Virus record (IMG/VR): IMGVR_UViG_3300009786_000016
Coordinates: 1 to 52,579 of that record
Direction: 5' to 3' (one strand)
DNA length: 52,579 bases
Source: a virus
Position numbers and translations under genes: made by a program
Shown: positions 31,266-40,964 of the stretch, piece after piece
Layout of the letters: the number at the start of each line of letters is the position of its first letter
Numbering within the stretch: the stretch's first letter is position 1
The notes under the pieces: model-generated
What the model saw: the letters and a program-made list of their open reading frames with translations, nothing else
Told to the model about the DNA's origin: nothing
Databases searched by the model: none

Positions 31266-33413
31266 ATGGCGTACGTAGAGAAAGAAACAGATGTTTCTCC
31301 TACAATGGTTGAGGACACCCAGAAGATTTGGAAGTCCTATTCAGAAAAACGAGATACTTGGGCACAACACGCTCAGGAAGATTCCGAGTTTCGATTGGGG
31401 AGACAGTGGACAGCAGAACAAACAAGAATCCTACTTGAGAGGGGTCAAGCACCTCTTGTAGTTAACCGTATCCACCCTGCTGTAGAAGCCGCAAAGGCTA
31501 TGCTAACAACAGGGAGACCCCAATTCCGAGTATCCCCCAGAGAAGACAGTGACAACCAAGTTGCACAAGTCTTTAATGGACTACTGGAATATATGTGGTA
31601 CATCTCCGACGGGACTCAGGCACTCCGCAACTGCATAGATGACTACTATACTATGGGTATGGGGACTATGATGGTTTATATTGACCCCTTGAAAGATTAT
31701 GGTAGAGGAGAGGTCTGCGTAAGAGATGTAGACCCATTAGATGTTTATATAGACCCTAACTCTAGGGACCGCTTATGTGATGACGCAGAGAACATTGTTA
31801 TCTCTAGGCTCTTCACTAAAGAACAAGCAATGTCTATGTATCCTATGTATGAGGATGCAATCAAAAATGCCCAGAGCGATTTACATACAGATAGACCAAC
31901 AACATCAAGAGTTGATACTAAAGGGGTAATATTCCCTGAAGATACAGCTACTAAAACTGATGCAAGTTGGGGCGAGAACTCCGAATATATCAGAGGTTAC
32001 GAGCGTTACTACAAGATATGGGTTAAGAGATTTCACGTAAAAAATAATTTAGATGGTAAGGAAGAAGTCCTTTTAGCTGAGGATATGCCAGAATTCCTAG
32101 AAAGACCTGCTATTAGTGTAAATGGTCAGATAATCTCTGACCCGAAGAAAGCTAGTGGTATTATACAACAGGTACAGGAAGAATGGCAAAAAGCGGCACA
32201 AGAAGCCCAGATGCAAGAGCAGGACGCTCCTCCACCGCCAGTAATAGAAAAACTGACATATCAGGATTTAGTAGAACAAGATATTATCGAGACCGTGTCG
32301 GTACCTGTACAACGGATAAAGATGTGTGTAATAATGGGTGATTCCTACTTATACTCTCGTATCCTTCCTATTGACCATTATCCCATCGTGTTCTTTATGA
32401 ACATTCACAATCGAACGCCCTACCCAGTGAGCGACGTACGAATGGTCAAAGATATGCAGGAATATATAAACAAGACACGGTCTCTGATAATAGCACACGC
32501 TACTACTAGCACAAATACAAAGATTTTAATACCGTCTGGTTCGGTAGATATGCAAGATTTTGAACAAAGATGGGCACAACCCGGTGTTGCCATTGAGGTA
32601 GATATGGATAATGGGGCTCCACAGCCAATACAACCAACTCCATTGCCTAATTCTTTGTATCAAAATGAGCAAATGGCTAAGCAGGATATTGACCATCAAC
32701 TAGGATTGTATGAAATGATGCAAGGTAATTCACAAGCCGCACCAGATACATATAAAGCTACAGTCGCACTTGATGAATTTGGTCAACGAAAGATAAAGTC
32801 CAAGTTACAGGATATAGAGACGGGGCTAGTTAGAATGGCTAAATGTGCTATTCCGCTTATGCAACAACTATATCAAGCCGAGAAGGTTGTTAGACTAGTA
32901 CAACCTAATAATTCGTTAAGTGAATACGCTATCAACAAGAAAATGTACGACGACAAGACAGGCGTTACAAATGTAATGAACGACATATCAAGAGGTACTT
33001 ATGATGTTGTTGTTGTTACTGGTAGTACGCTACCGACTAACAGATTTGCTCAACTAGAAATGTATATGGATGCTTATGAAAAAGGTATTATTGACAAAAC
33101 TGAAGTTCTTAAAAAGACAGAAGTCTTCGATGTGGAAGGTGTTCTTCAAAGGACAGACACTGTGGGACAGCTTCAGGCTCAAACTAAACAAATGGAAGAG
33201 CAGATTAAAGAATTAGAAGGCGATTTGCAGACAAGAGAACGTGAAAACTATCACTTGAAACAGAAAGCTGAATTAGAAAAATTCAAAGCAGACCTCGACA
33301 AAACTTCAACCCAGTCTAAAATGTCTGGCAAGTTGTTCGAGAAACGCCTTGATGATGCACTAGGACAAGTAAAGGCGGGGGTCAAAGAAGAGGCTTCCCG
33401 TGAGTCCAATTAA
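31266..33413 (+). CDS. Portal protein, P22-like, 715 aa
   Basis: The ring at the capsid vertex through which DNA passes. The length (~715), the N-terminal pattern (W...R..D..F..G.QW......R......P..V.N.I...V......), DVDPLDVYIDP and the C-terminal coiled coil (about 620-680) match the P22-type portal family of short-tailed phages. An acidic, Q/P-rich insertion lies around 300-330. The position between TerL and scaffold/capsid fits. Confidence 0.92.
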   Translation: MAYVEKETDVSPTMVEDTQKIWKSYSEKRDTWAQHAQEDSEFRLGRQWTAEQTRILLERGQAPLVVNRIHPAVEAAKAMLTTGRPQFRVSPREDSDNQVAQVFNGLLEYMWYISDGTQALRNCIDDYYTMGMGTMMVYIDPLKDYGRGEVCVRDVDPLDVYIDPNSRDRLCDDAENIVISRLFTKEQAMSMYPMYEDAIKNAQSDLHTDRPTTSRVDTKGVIFPEDTATKTDASWGENSEYIRGYERYYKIWVKRFHVKNNLDGKEEVLLAEDMPEFLERPAISVNGQIISDPKKASGIIQQVQEEWQKAAQEAQMQEQDAPPPPVIEKLTYQDLVEQDIIETVSVPVQRIKMCVIMGDSYLYSRILPIDHYPIVFFMNIHNRTPYPVSDVRMVKDMQEYINKTRSLIIAHATTSTNTKILIPSGSVDMQDFEQRWAQPGVAIEVDMDNGAPQPIQPTPLPNSLYQNEQMAKQDIDHQLGLYEMMQGNSQAAPDTYKATVALDEFGQRKIKSKLQDIETGLVRMAKCAIPLMQQLYQAEKVVRLVQPNNSLSEYAINKKMYDDKTGVTNVMNDISRGTYDVVVVTGSTLPTNRFAQLEMYMDAYEKGIIDKTEVLKKTEVFDVEGVLQRTDTVGQLQAQTKQMEEQIKELEGDLQTRERENYHLKQKAELEKFKADLDKTSTQSKMSGKLFEKRLDDALGQVKAGVKEEASRESN

Positions 33414-33463
33414 CAACCTTTACCCATTGTGCGAATGGTAAGGACAAAAAAAGGAACTCGAAG

Positions 33464-34402
33464 ATGGTAGAGCCAGAAGTTACCCCGAATCCAGCAGAAA
33501 TGCCGGTTGCGGATATTTCAGCACCCGAAGAGTTAACTCCTGATGACATTTTTAGTCAGGATAATCAAGTTGGCGATTTTTTTAGAGCTCAGTTGGCAGA
33601 CGAACCGGAACAGAAACCCGGACCTCAGACTCAACAAGTAGCAACAGAAGAAGCCCAGCCTGATAATGATACCGTGAGGTATCAATACTGGCAATCTGAA
33701 GCAGATAAGGCTCGTAATGAGAATGAGCAGTTAAAGGCTCAAATTCAACAAGCCCCTCAGCAACAGGTTGCGTCTGTACAAGAAGCACAGACAGATGACA
33801 TAGAAGGATTTCCCCCTCCACCTGAGAAGCCTCGTCAACCGACAGGGTTTAACAGAGAAGAGGCTTGGTCCGATTCTGGCAGTAATTCAGCCCGACACCT
33901 TAATGATGTTGATGCTTGGCGTGATAATATGGACGAATATAACCGACTCCATAATGATTACAATGCCGCAGTGATGAATGAGGAAAGGGCTAAAATGCGA
34001 GATGAAAGAGAGAATATTCTTCGTCAGCAATCAGAGAAAGAACAGTATGAGAGTAATATGAGTGGTGTACGAGATACTTTGACGCAAAAATATCAGGCAT
34101 CTCCAGAAGAGATAACTGATTTTGTTAGGGTTATGGAGTCACCAGATAGTGTTAATCTCGACAATCTTTTTCAGCTATACCGTTTGAAAAATGGTGGGCA
34201 ACCAACTCAGGGACAACCTGTAGAGAGAGCGAATAGTCAAACTCCGTCAACGGATAACTTTGACCAAATGAAACGTGCTCAACAGGTACCGTCTCCAATG
34301 GGGGTATTGCCCAGTAGTAATAAGAACGCTGTAGGGAGACCTGAAGACAATGTTATGGACTCTATGCTTACAGATTACAATAATCGAAACCCTTGGACGT
34401 AG
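33464..34402 (+). CDS. Scaffolding protein, putative, 312 aa
   Basis: Acidic, Q/P-rich and low-complexity, with helical coiled-coil stretches (about 65-100 and 150-210) and no fixed domain, directly between portal and major capsid protein. These are the usual features of a head scaffold. The 50-base gap before it contains a small bulged hairpin (33420-33441, loop GTGCG) and a strong AAAAAAAGGAA ribosome site. Confidence 0.75.
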   Translation: MVEPEVTPNPAEMPVADISAPEELTPDDIFSQDNQVGDFFRAQLADEPEQKPGPQTQQVATEEAQPDNDTVRYQYWQSEADKARNENEQLKAQIQQAPQQQVASVQEAQTDDIEGFPPPPEKPRQPTGFNREEAWSDSGSNSARHLNDVDAWRDNMDEYNRLHNDYNAAVMNEERAKMRDERENILRQQSEKEQYESNMSGVRDTLTQKYQASPEEITDFVRVMESPDSVNLDNLFQLYRLKNGGQPTQGQPVERANSQTPSTDNFDQMKRAQQVPSPMGVLPSSNKNAVGRPEDNVMDSMLTDYNNRNPWT

Positions 34403-34416
34403 AGGAGTAAATAGCT

Positions 34417-35745
34417 ATGGCAAATGCTTATAGTTTAAGCACAGGAAATGCTAAAGGGTCTTTAGACCAAGTTAGTATTAACGACTCCCGCCGAATTTTT
34501 AATTTTGGTGAGAGAGTATCCGAGTTAGCTCCACAGCAAAGTCCGTTTTTCGTTTATCTGTCAAAAGTTGCGAAGACAGCTACTGACGACCCAGTATTCA
34601 AGTTCCTTGAACAGCGTCATCAATGGCAACGTCGTAACTTTAGCCTTAAAACCGCTATAGCAAGTAACATTGCTAAGGGTGCTGATACAGCATCTCTTAA
34701 AGTGGTTTGTGGGTACGACAAATACGGAGTAGAATCCGCAACAGGTAAGAACGCCGCACCTCAGTATTTTGTAATAGGTCAAGTAATTCGCCTAGCTGGT
34801 AAAGCTATGCGTATTAAGACTGTTGATTCCGTCGGTGACGGCGAATCAGCTACATATGCCGCAGGTACAGCCGCTACTTTTTCCGAGATTACTTGTACCT
34901 GTCTTGAAGCATCTGGGGCTATTGCCGCAGATAAATTAGGACAAGTTATTGGTAGTGCTTGGGCTGAAGGTAGCCTCGACCCTGATGGATGGAAAGACGA
35001 GCTTTACTCAAGAGAAGGATACTGTCAGATTTTTAAGACAGGAATCCAGCTCTTTAGTGGAACTGCTTTGGCAACACGTTATCGTGGCAGACCTGACGAG
35101 TACCGTCGGGTGTGGTCAGATAAGTTAATGGAACACAAAATGGACATCGAGCACGCTATGCTTTACGGTGTTGGGGCTTCTGATGAAGCCGCCGCCGCCG
35201 GTCCAGTTCGTTATAGTTGGGGTATTGTACCCTATACTGAACAGTATGGTAATATTTTTAATTACACATATGCTAGTTCTGACTATGACAGCTTTATTGA
35301 TTCAATGGAGACTTTTTTCGCTCCAGAATCTGGTAATAGCGGCGACAAGTTAGTTCTTTGCTCACGTAAAGTACTTGCTTGGTTGAACAAATTGGGAACA
35401 GGTTCGTTTTTGAACAACACCGTTGGGACTGCACAGTTCAAAATGGATGTTCAAAACATTCAAGGTTCTTTCGGACATATGGTCACGAGAGTAAACACCT
35501 TGTTTGGTAACCTGCACTTTGTTGCAGAACCTCTGTTTCGTAACCAAGACGAGAATATGGCAGTTGCTATTGATTTAGCAAATGTTAAGTATCGTCCATT
35601 ATCTGGCAATGGTGTCTCAAGAGACACTCACATTGTCACTAACGTCCAGAATAACAATGTTGATGGACGGAAAGATATGATTCTAACCGAAGCCGGTTTA
35701 GAAATCAGTCTTCCTGAAACTCACGCTGTTATGAAGTGGACGTAG
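34417..35745 (+). CDS. Major capsid protein, SU10/DUF5309-like, 442 aa
   Basis: The head shell subunit (HK97-type fold expected). It is placed right after the scaffold. The C-terminal segments GxLHFVAEPLFRNQ, a DLANVKYRPL step and ending LPETHAVMKWT resemble the SU10-like capsid family (DUF5309). An insertion near 90-170 rich in A, G, T may be a surface domain. A strong hairpin follows the stop, as is common for highly expressed capsid genes. Confidence 0.88.
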   Translation: MANAYSLSTGNAKGSLDQVSINDSRRIFNFGERVSELAPQQSPFFVYLSKVAKTATDDPVFKFLEQRHQWQRRNFSLKTAIASNIAKGADTASLKVVCGYDKYGVESATGKNAAPQYFVIGQVIRLAGKAMRIKTVDSVGDGESATYAAGTAATFSEITCTCLEASGAIAADKLGQVIGSAWAEGSLDPDGWKDELYSREGYCQIFKTGIQLFSGTALATRYRGRPDEYRRVWSDKLMEHKMDIEHAMLYGVGASDEAAAAGPVRYSWGIVPYTEQYGNIFNYTYASSDYDSFIDSMETFFAPESGNSGDKLVLCSRKVLAWLNKLGTGSFLNNTVGTAQFKMDVQNIQGSFGHMVTRVNTLFGNLHFVAEPLFRNQDENMAVAIDLANVKYRPLSGNGVSRDTHIVTNVQNNNVDGRKDMILTEAGLEISLPETHAVMKWT

Positions 35746-35759
35746 GATACGTAAACGAT

Positions 35760-35788
35760 TTATGGGGGGCTTTTTTAGCCCCCCATAA
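35760..35788 (+). terminator. Strong hairpin after the capsid gene
   Basis: TTATGGGGGGCT and AGCCCCCCATAA form a perfect 12-bp stem with a short T loop, 15 bases past the capsid stop. No U-run follows, so it may act as a partial terminator or as a 3' mRNA stabiliser that raises capsid output relative to the downstream genes. Confidence 0.6.
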
Positions 35789-35800
35789 TGGTAACTAACT

Positions 35801-37321
35801 ATGTCATTTACGACTAAAATAAAAAGATATGTAGGTCAGACTGACACCCTAGCTTCAGGTAGTGTTGATACAGCCTTAACTCAGGCAGTGGATTACACTC
35901 TTAGTGTAGTTAAGTCTGCATCTCCACAGAATTTACCATTATTTGGTAGAAAGGTTATAGTAGGTGGAGCTTTGACATCTGGATATATTAATGGTATTTC
36001 TATATTAACTGCTGGTAGTGGCTATTCTAATTCGTCTACTATTATTTTTTCTGGAGGAGGTGGTACTGGGGCAACAGGATTTTTAACTGTTTCCTATGCG
36101 AATGGTAGTGTTATCACTAGTGTTGGGCTTGGTTCATCAGTTGGTAGTCCTTCAACTAAAACTGGTTCTAATTATACAAGTATTCCTACAGTAACAGTGG
36201 GGAATGCAGGTGGTGGTAGTGGAGCTACTTTTGCTGTAACTGCTGTTATAAAAGATGGAATGGACTTAGGTGCATTAAATATTTTCGAGATACTAAAGGT
36301 AGAAAGAAATGGCTATATAGCCGAACCATCTTCAGCCGATAATAAGCATAAAGTATCTGATACGTCTAGTATCTATAGGGCTTTAGCTATAAGCCCTGTT
36401 TATATAACAGACTTTGAAGGGGTCTTACGGATTTATCCAGATTCAAGTAGTTCCGAACAAGCGATTATATATTGTATATCATCAGGAGATGGTAAAACTA
36501 TTAATGATACAAGTGAGACTATAGTAGATAATGATTTAGTATTCGGCACAACTACTTCTACTGGAGAAGAGAACTTCCCATCAGGGTGGAAAGAACTTGT
36601 CGTTTTACACGCATCTGAGCTATGTCTTATTGAAAAGTTAGGGGATATGACTCTACAATTACCTACTGACTTAGACGATACCACTGTCTTCGATAAGATA
36701 GGTGATGTTGACCTTAGTATTACGGGTCTTACACAGGGATTGCCAACTAATTTTAGTCAAACTATTACAATGCCAACTTTTACCACTGTTACTTTTCCAT
36801 CTAATGAGATAGGGGACCCATTGAGCAAGGCACAGGCTATGATAGATGAGTCAAGTATGGGTGGTGGTGAAGAAAATCAGAGTGCCCAATATTGGTTACT
36901 AGACGAAGATGAGGATATGGTTGGTTCAACACTTTCTGTAGCCGCACAAGAATTAAACAGGGCTAACACTATTCTTTCTGAACACCAGTCTCAATTAGGT
37001 AATAAGGTACAGGTATTTAATAATGAAATGACAAGATATACTTCTGAGATACAGAAGGAAGCTCAAAGAATTGGTCTAGATATATCAGAGTATCAGGCAG
37101 AGTTACAAGACGCATTGCAGAAAAAACAAAATATTTTACAAGAATACTCAACAAATCTTGGTAAAAAGATGAGTTCTTATACTACTCTTATACAGAAGAT
37201 ATCTACTGATTATCAATGGCTTACTCAACAGTTACAAGTAATAACCGGTAAGAAACAAGAGTTCATACAATCTTTTAAGGCATCAATGACACCCGAGAAT
37301 CCTCAGGAGAAGACCATATGA
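35801..37321 (+). CDS. Neck/head-completion or fibre-adaptor protein, 506 aa
   Basis: Three parts are visible. The first is an N-terminal head-tail connector-like region. The second, residues ~60-150, is an inserted glycine-rich beta repeat (two copies of GSGY/GSNY...I/TV...GGG-GATF/GF), like domains found in tail-fibre and decoration proteins. The third is a C-terminal coiled coil (about 380-495, Q- and E-rich heptads). It follows the capsid gene, where podoviruses encode connector proteins. The call is positional; no specific family was matched. Confidence 0.55.
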   Translation: MSFTTKIKRYVGQTDTLASGSVDTALTQAVDYTLSVVKSASPQNLPLFGRKVIVGGALTSGYINGISILTAGSGYSNSSTIIFSGGGGTGATGFLTVSYANGSVITSVGLGSSVGSPSTKTGSNYTSIPTVTVGNAGGGSGATFAVTAVIKDGMDLGALNIFEILKVERNGYIAEPSSADNKHKVSDTSSIYRALAISPVYITDFEGVLRIYPDSSSSEQAIIYCISSGDGKTINDTSETIVDNDLVFGTTTSTGEENFPSGWKELVVLHASELCLIEKLGDMTLQLPTDLDDTTVFDKIGDVDLSITGLTQGLPTNFSQTITMPTFTTVTFPSNEIGDPLSKAQAMIDESSMGGGEENQSAQYWLLDEDEDMVGSTLSVAAQELNRANTILSEHQSQLGNKVQVFNNEMTRYTSEIQKEAQRIGLDISEYQAELQDALQKKQNILQEYSTNLGKKMSSYTTLIQKISTDYQWLTQQLQVITGKKQEFIQSFKASMTPENPQEKTI

Positions 37322-37581
37322 AATTACAAGAAATGGTAGAACGGGTACAACAACATCATCCAGATATGGGAGTTACTGAGATAGTTAAGTCTTTAAACGA
37401 CGCTATGAACGATATGGGGTTTAAAACAGATATTGTTGAATCTGCTGACCAGTTTGAAACTATCGTAAACCAAAGAGTATATAAATTAAAGAAGCATATC
37501 ATAAAGATAAAAGCCGTAGATTACGATGGTAAAACGATTAAAAAACTACTTGGTAGACCGCTTGAAAGGGATTTAACATAG
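37318..37581 (+). CDS. Hypothetical small virion-module protein, 87 aa
   Basis: ATG overlaps the preceding stop as ATGA. Helical N-terminus, basic C-terminus (YKLKKHIIKIKAV, KKLLGRPLER). The stop overlaps the next GTG as TAGTG. It is probably a connector accessory or assembly factor; no family recognised. Confidence 0.55.
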   Translation: MKLQEMVERVQQHHPDMGVTEIVKSLNDAMNDMGFKTDIVESADQFETIVNQRVYKLKKHIIKIKAVDYDGKTIKKLLGRPLERDLT

Positions 37582-38051
37582 TGGAAAAGCAATCTTTAAG
37601 TATTAGCCAATGGTTATGGTGGGTCGAGAGAGACTCTGTTATGATAGGATATTATGACTCTTCTCTTGATAAAGTAACATCTCCGTCAGTAGCTAAGACG
37701 ATAACCTTATTCTATATACAACGACCTGATAAATTTTTAATAACAGGCGAGAATCCAGAACGAGATGGTTTTTCTGCTGAAGATACATATCTAGATGTTG
37801 CCCTAAGTAATACAACTCCTCCAGCAATGTTAGAAGCTAATATGCTGAGTCAAGAGGCTGAGATACCAGAACAATTTCACGAAGCCCTAGTCTCTAGGGT
37901 TATAGCTAATGGATATGAGAGACGGGTAGAAACAATTCAATTAGCATCTTACTTCTTACAAAAATATGAAATTGGTGTAAAAGAATGTAAAAAGTATGCT
38001 TATCGAGGAAGAGATGGTTCTCCAATCGCAATCAGAACACAGGATTTCTAA
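37581..38051 (+). CDS. Putative head-tail adaptor/tail completion protein, 156 aa
   Basis: GTG start in a TAGTG overlap. The protein has an aromatic, beta-rich first half (SQWLWWVERDSVMIGYYD) and a helical C-terminus (EQFHEALVSRVIANGYERR...ASYFLQKYE). Proteins of this size and fold look, in this position, are often neck or adaptor proteins in podoviruses. Inference from context. Confidence 0.5.
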   Translation: MEKQSLSISQWLWWVERDSVMIGYYDSSLDKVTSPSVAKTITLFYIQRPDKFLITGENPERDGFSAEDTYLDVALSNTTPPAMLEANMLSQEAEIPEQFHEALVSRVIANGYERRVETIQLASYFLQKYEIGVKECKKYAYRGRDGSPIAIRTQDF

Positions 38052-38266
38052 TGGCTCTAGGTGACGGAATAGGAAATCTTAACTTTGATAAGGTACAGTG
38101 GTACTTTAATCAGCTTGGAGTAGCTTTTGATAACACCTTAGTAATGTTATTTACTAAGATTCCAAAAGGGGTTCCAGTAAGTTCAGTAAGAGTGAAATTC
38201 CCGACTGCGGTTGTTATGAGTCAGGTTACACCGCCAACAGCACCAACATATACAAGGGTACCATAA
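38051..38266 (+). CDS. Hypothetical small tail-region protein, 71 aa
   Basis: Start overlaps the preceding stop (TAATG), and its stop overlaps the next start in the same way. The N-terminal half is helical/aromatic; the C-terminus is Pro/Thr-rich. No family recognised. Confidence 0.55.
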   Translation: MALGDGIGNLNFDKVQWYFNQLGVAFDNTLVMLFTKIPKGVPVSSVRVKFPTAVVMSQVTPPTAPTYTRVP

Positions 38267-38613
38267 TGGCAGGAACATTAAGTAGTCCGAATAAGATAAA
38301 GGACGTATATACAAAGTTAGTCTGGTTTAATACAGCAGACAGCAAATTTTACAGGGACAATGGAACCGCAGACGTAGAAGTACCTGTCGGTTCTTCACTT
38401 GTCACTGGCAATCTTTTGAAGCATCAAACCTCTGGAACTGTAAGTTCTGGTGATTTGTTTCAGATATTAAATAACAGCACAGAAGTGTTCTCTGTAGACT
38501 ATCAGGGAGCAGTGCATCTTAAACCAATGACCTCAGCACCAACGAATAATGCCGAAGGAACTATTTATTATAATAGTTCAAATGACACTTTGATGGTCTC
38601 TGTGGAAGAATAG
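38266..38613 (+). CDS. Small tail-fibre-like protein, 115 aa
   Basis: Beta-rich. It contains FNTADSKFYRDNG, a strand-turn pattern, and EGTIYYNSSNDTLMVSVEE at the end, both typical of short trimeric fibre or tip domains. It immediately precedes the fibre gene and may be its adaptor or chaperone-like partner. Confidence 0.5.
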   Translation: MAGTLSSPNKIKDVYTKLVWFNTADSKFYRDNGTADVEVPVGSSLVTGNLLKHQTSGTVSSGDLFQILNNSTEVFSVDYQGAVHLKPMTSAPTNNAEGTIYYNSSNDTLMVSVEE

Positions 38614-38625
38614 GAGAATAAGGCT

Positions 38626-40002
38626 ATGGCAAAAGTCTGGAAAAAACTCCAGAGAGCAGATAGTGACTATACAGGCAATGTTACCGGAAAGGTAGACAAT
38701 GTAGCTGTAGCCACTATTAAATCTGGGGCATCGGCTGGAACAACAGCAAAAGTCGTTACCGATGCGGCATTTACAGGTAACGTATTAAAAGCCGCAAATG
38801 CGGCTGACGCATTAAAAAACTCAGAAGTAGATGCGGCTCACGTAGGATTAGGAAATGTTAGCAATACAAGTGATGCTAACAAACCTGTATCAACAGCACA
38901 AGCAACATCAATAGGTCTAAAAGCATCTATAGCAAGCCCCACATTCACGGGAACTGTAGGCGGGGTAACTAAAAGTCACGTTGGACTCGGAAGTGTAGAT
39001 AACACTGCCGATTCGGCTAAACCAGTTTCATCTGCTCAGGCTACCTCTATTGCGACTAAGGCACCAACAGCGAGCCCTACCTTTACCGGTACTGTCGGTG
39101 GTGTTACCAAAAGTCACGTAGGACTTGGTAGTGTTGATAATACCGCAGATAGTTCTAAACCGGTATCTAGTGCACAAGCAACATCTATCGCTTTAAAAGC
39201 TAGTATCGCATCTCCAACATTTACTGGTACAGTAGCAGGTGTAAGCAAGACACACGTTGGACTTGCGAATGTAGATAATACTTCAGATGCCGCTAAGCCT
39301 GTTTCTACGGCATCGGCAACATCTATCGCATTAAAAGCATCTATAGCTAGTCCCACTTTCACGGGTACAGTAGCTGGAGTTAGTGCAACTCACGTAGGAC
39401 TTGGCAGTGTAAGTAACATTACTACTACGGCTATGAGGGAAGGCGTAACTAAGGGTAATGTCGGATTAGGCAGTGTTGATAATACATCAGATGCAGGGAA
39501 ACCCGTATCAACAGCACAAGCAACATCTATCGCTACAAAAGCTCCAACTGCATCCCCTACCTTCACTGGTACGGTTGCTGGTGTAAGTGCGACTCACGTT
39601 GGATTAGGTAGTGTAAGTAACATTAGTACTGCAACTATGAGAGCTGGAGTGACTAAAGCTAATGTTGGTCTTACCAACGTAGCTGATGCTTCTATAGCAA
39701 CTATTATGAGTAATAATCTCACAGGTACGTTTGCCGGCTCAACTCTAGCGGAGACTAAAGCCGCCGCAGTATCAACTGCTACTACTAACATTGTTGGTGC
39801 TTCACCGGGTGTTCTAGATACGCTTACAAAAATATCAAGTTCACTTGCTAACAATGCTACTCTATCGAGTACATTAGTAACCTCTATTGCGACAAAAGGG
39901 ATTAAACCGTTAACTATAGCTAACCCAGCAACAGCTCCTACGGACGATGTTGGTGTACAGGGTATATATAGTGGGCAACTCTATGTAATACAGGACATCT
40001 AA
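38626..40002 (+). CDS. Tail fibre protein A with tandem repeats, 458 aa
   Basis: The N-terminal ~45 residues ([31 protein letters not shown]) are nearly identical to the start of the fibre at 40957, implying a shared attachment module. Then come 5-6 repeats of ~45-50 residues carrying HVGLGSVDNT, KPVS-A-ATSI and PTFTGTV motifs, typical of phage fibre shafts. The C-terminal ~90 residues are A/T/S-rich and end with GIYSGQLYVIQDI. The repeats are very similar in protein but use different synonymous codons. Confidence 0.85.
   Translation: MAKVWKKLQRADSDYTGNVTGKVDNVAVATIKSGASAGTTAKVVTDAAFTGNVLKAANAADALKNSEVDAAHVGLGNVSNTSDANKPVSTAQATSIGLKASIASPTFTGTVGGVTKSHVGLGSVDNTADSAKPVSSAQATSIATKAPTASPTFTGTVGGVTKSHVGLGSVDNTADSSKPVSSAQATSIALKASIASPTFTGTVAGVSKTHVGLANVDNTSDAAKPVSTASATSIALKASIASPTFTGTVAGVSATHVGLGSVSNITTTAMREGVTKGNVGLGSVDNTSDAGKPVSTAQATSIATKAPTASPTFTGTVAGVSATHVGLGSVSNISTATMRAGVTKANVGLTNVADASIATIMSNNLTGTFAGSTLAETKAAAVSTATTNIVGASPGVLDTLTKISSSLANNATLSSTLVTSIATKGIKPLTIANPATAPTDDVGVQGIYSGQLYVIQDI
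38839..39690 (+). repeat. Tandem fibre-shaft repeats within the CDS
   Basis: At least five copies of a ~140-base unit encoding (H)VGLGxVxNTxD...KPVS...ATSI...ASPTFTGTV(A/G)GV. Adjacent copies often encode the same residues with different codons: in two neighbouring SHVGLGSVDNTAD units, 7 of 13 codons differ while the protein is unchanged. Boundaries are approximate. Confidence 0.8.
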
Positions 40003-40529
40003 TGGCTAAGTCTATTCAGCAATTTAAACTAAAAAACCTATCCAATGGTGTCCCTGTTAGTGGACACCTAGGGGTAGGTGTAAAGCTTTTTGGAGCTGAG
40101 TATGACTATTCATCTTTGAAAGATAGTCTCCTAGAAAAGGGGTATGTCCCAGATGAGTATGATTATATTGCTTCAAATGCTGAGGGAACAGTTAAATACG
40201 GTAGCCGTAGAGTTTGGCTTATGCAAAACGATATGGGGATGGACCAAGAGACTGAGGTAGCTTGTGAAGTTTGGACAGACGCAGAATGGGAAAAGGAACA
40301 ATGTTCTAAATTAGATGTGGATGACTATATGTCTGTATGGGACTCTAGTAAAAAAGAGATAACCTCTCCTAAGAGTTCAGTACATACAATAAGCGATTTA
40401 GAATTGGACCTAAAACCATTCATTGACTATCATAAGATGAACGCTGACATAGCGGGTTATGATTATGCTTTTAAGGTTAAACAGCCAGATGGTACTACAA
40501 AAGTAGTAGATGCTGGCAAATCCGGATGA
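40002..40529 (+). CDS. Hypothetical tail-region protein, 175 aa
   Basis: Start overlaps the fibre A stop (TAATG), suggesting coupled production. The protein is acidic, with mixed beta/alpha character and many aromatic residues (Y, W). It could be a fibre chaperone or assembly factor, as is common next to fibre genes. No motif recognised. Confidence 0.5.
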   Translation: MAKSIQQFKLKNLSNGVPVSGHLGVGVKLFGAEYDYSSLKDSLLEKGYVPDEYDYIASNAEGTVKYGSRRVWLMQNDMGMDQETEVACEVWTDAEWEKEQCSKLDVDDYMSVWDSSKKEITSPKSSVHTISDLELDLKPFIDYHKMNADIAGYDYAFKVKQPDGTTKVVDAGKSG

Positions 40530-40780
40530 CTTTCTGGCAGGATGTCGAGGCAAAATTAAAAATTGACAGAAATAAACCTGATATAGAGAATGAAATAGTC
40601 ATTGATTTACAGAAACAACTGTCTCGGTTAACCTATAGTGATGTAGAGTATCTCTATACGACACTACTTGATAAACAGTTCAGGGGGAGAGAGATAGAGG
40701 AGGCAACTGCTCTATTATTAAAATTAAGGTTCATTAAGAACCAGTTAAAGGAGGAAGGTAGTGAAGTTAAAACAGGTTAA
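40526..40780 (+). CDS. Hypothetical small protein, 84 aa
   Basis: ATGA overlap with the preceding gene. Mostly helical and charged, with Leu heptads near 25-75 that suggest a coiled coil. Lies between the two fibre genes; possible fibre-assembly factor. Confidence 0.5.
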   Translation: MTFWQDVEAKLKIDRNKPDIENEIVIDLQKQLSRLTYSDVEYLYTTLLDKQFRGREIEEATALLLKLRFIKNQLKEEGSEVKTG

Positions 40781-40964
40781 ATGCACAACACAAGAATTGC
40801 AGGCAGTTTGCAATTTACTAGAAAAAGTTAATGTCGGGGTAAAGGATGGAATGTGGGTTTATGAAATGTACAAGAAATTCGATAAGGCTTTTATTGAAGC
40901 GGCTGAAGCAGACCCTGAGTGGGTTGAAACAGAAGAAGAATCTATAGTAGCCCAAGATGGCTAA
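40761..40964 (+). CDS. Hypothetical small protein, 67 aa (GTG start)
   Basis: GTG 40761 has AAAGGAGGAAGG directly upstream, one of the strongest ribosome sites in the region. Helical, acidic C-terminus. Overlaps the following fibre start by 8 bases. Function unknown. Confidence 0.5.
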   Translation: MKLKQVKCTTQELQAVCNLLEKVNVGVKDGMWVYEMYKKFDKAFIEAAEADPEWVETEEESIVAQDG

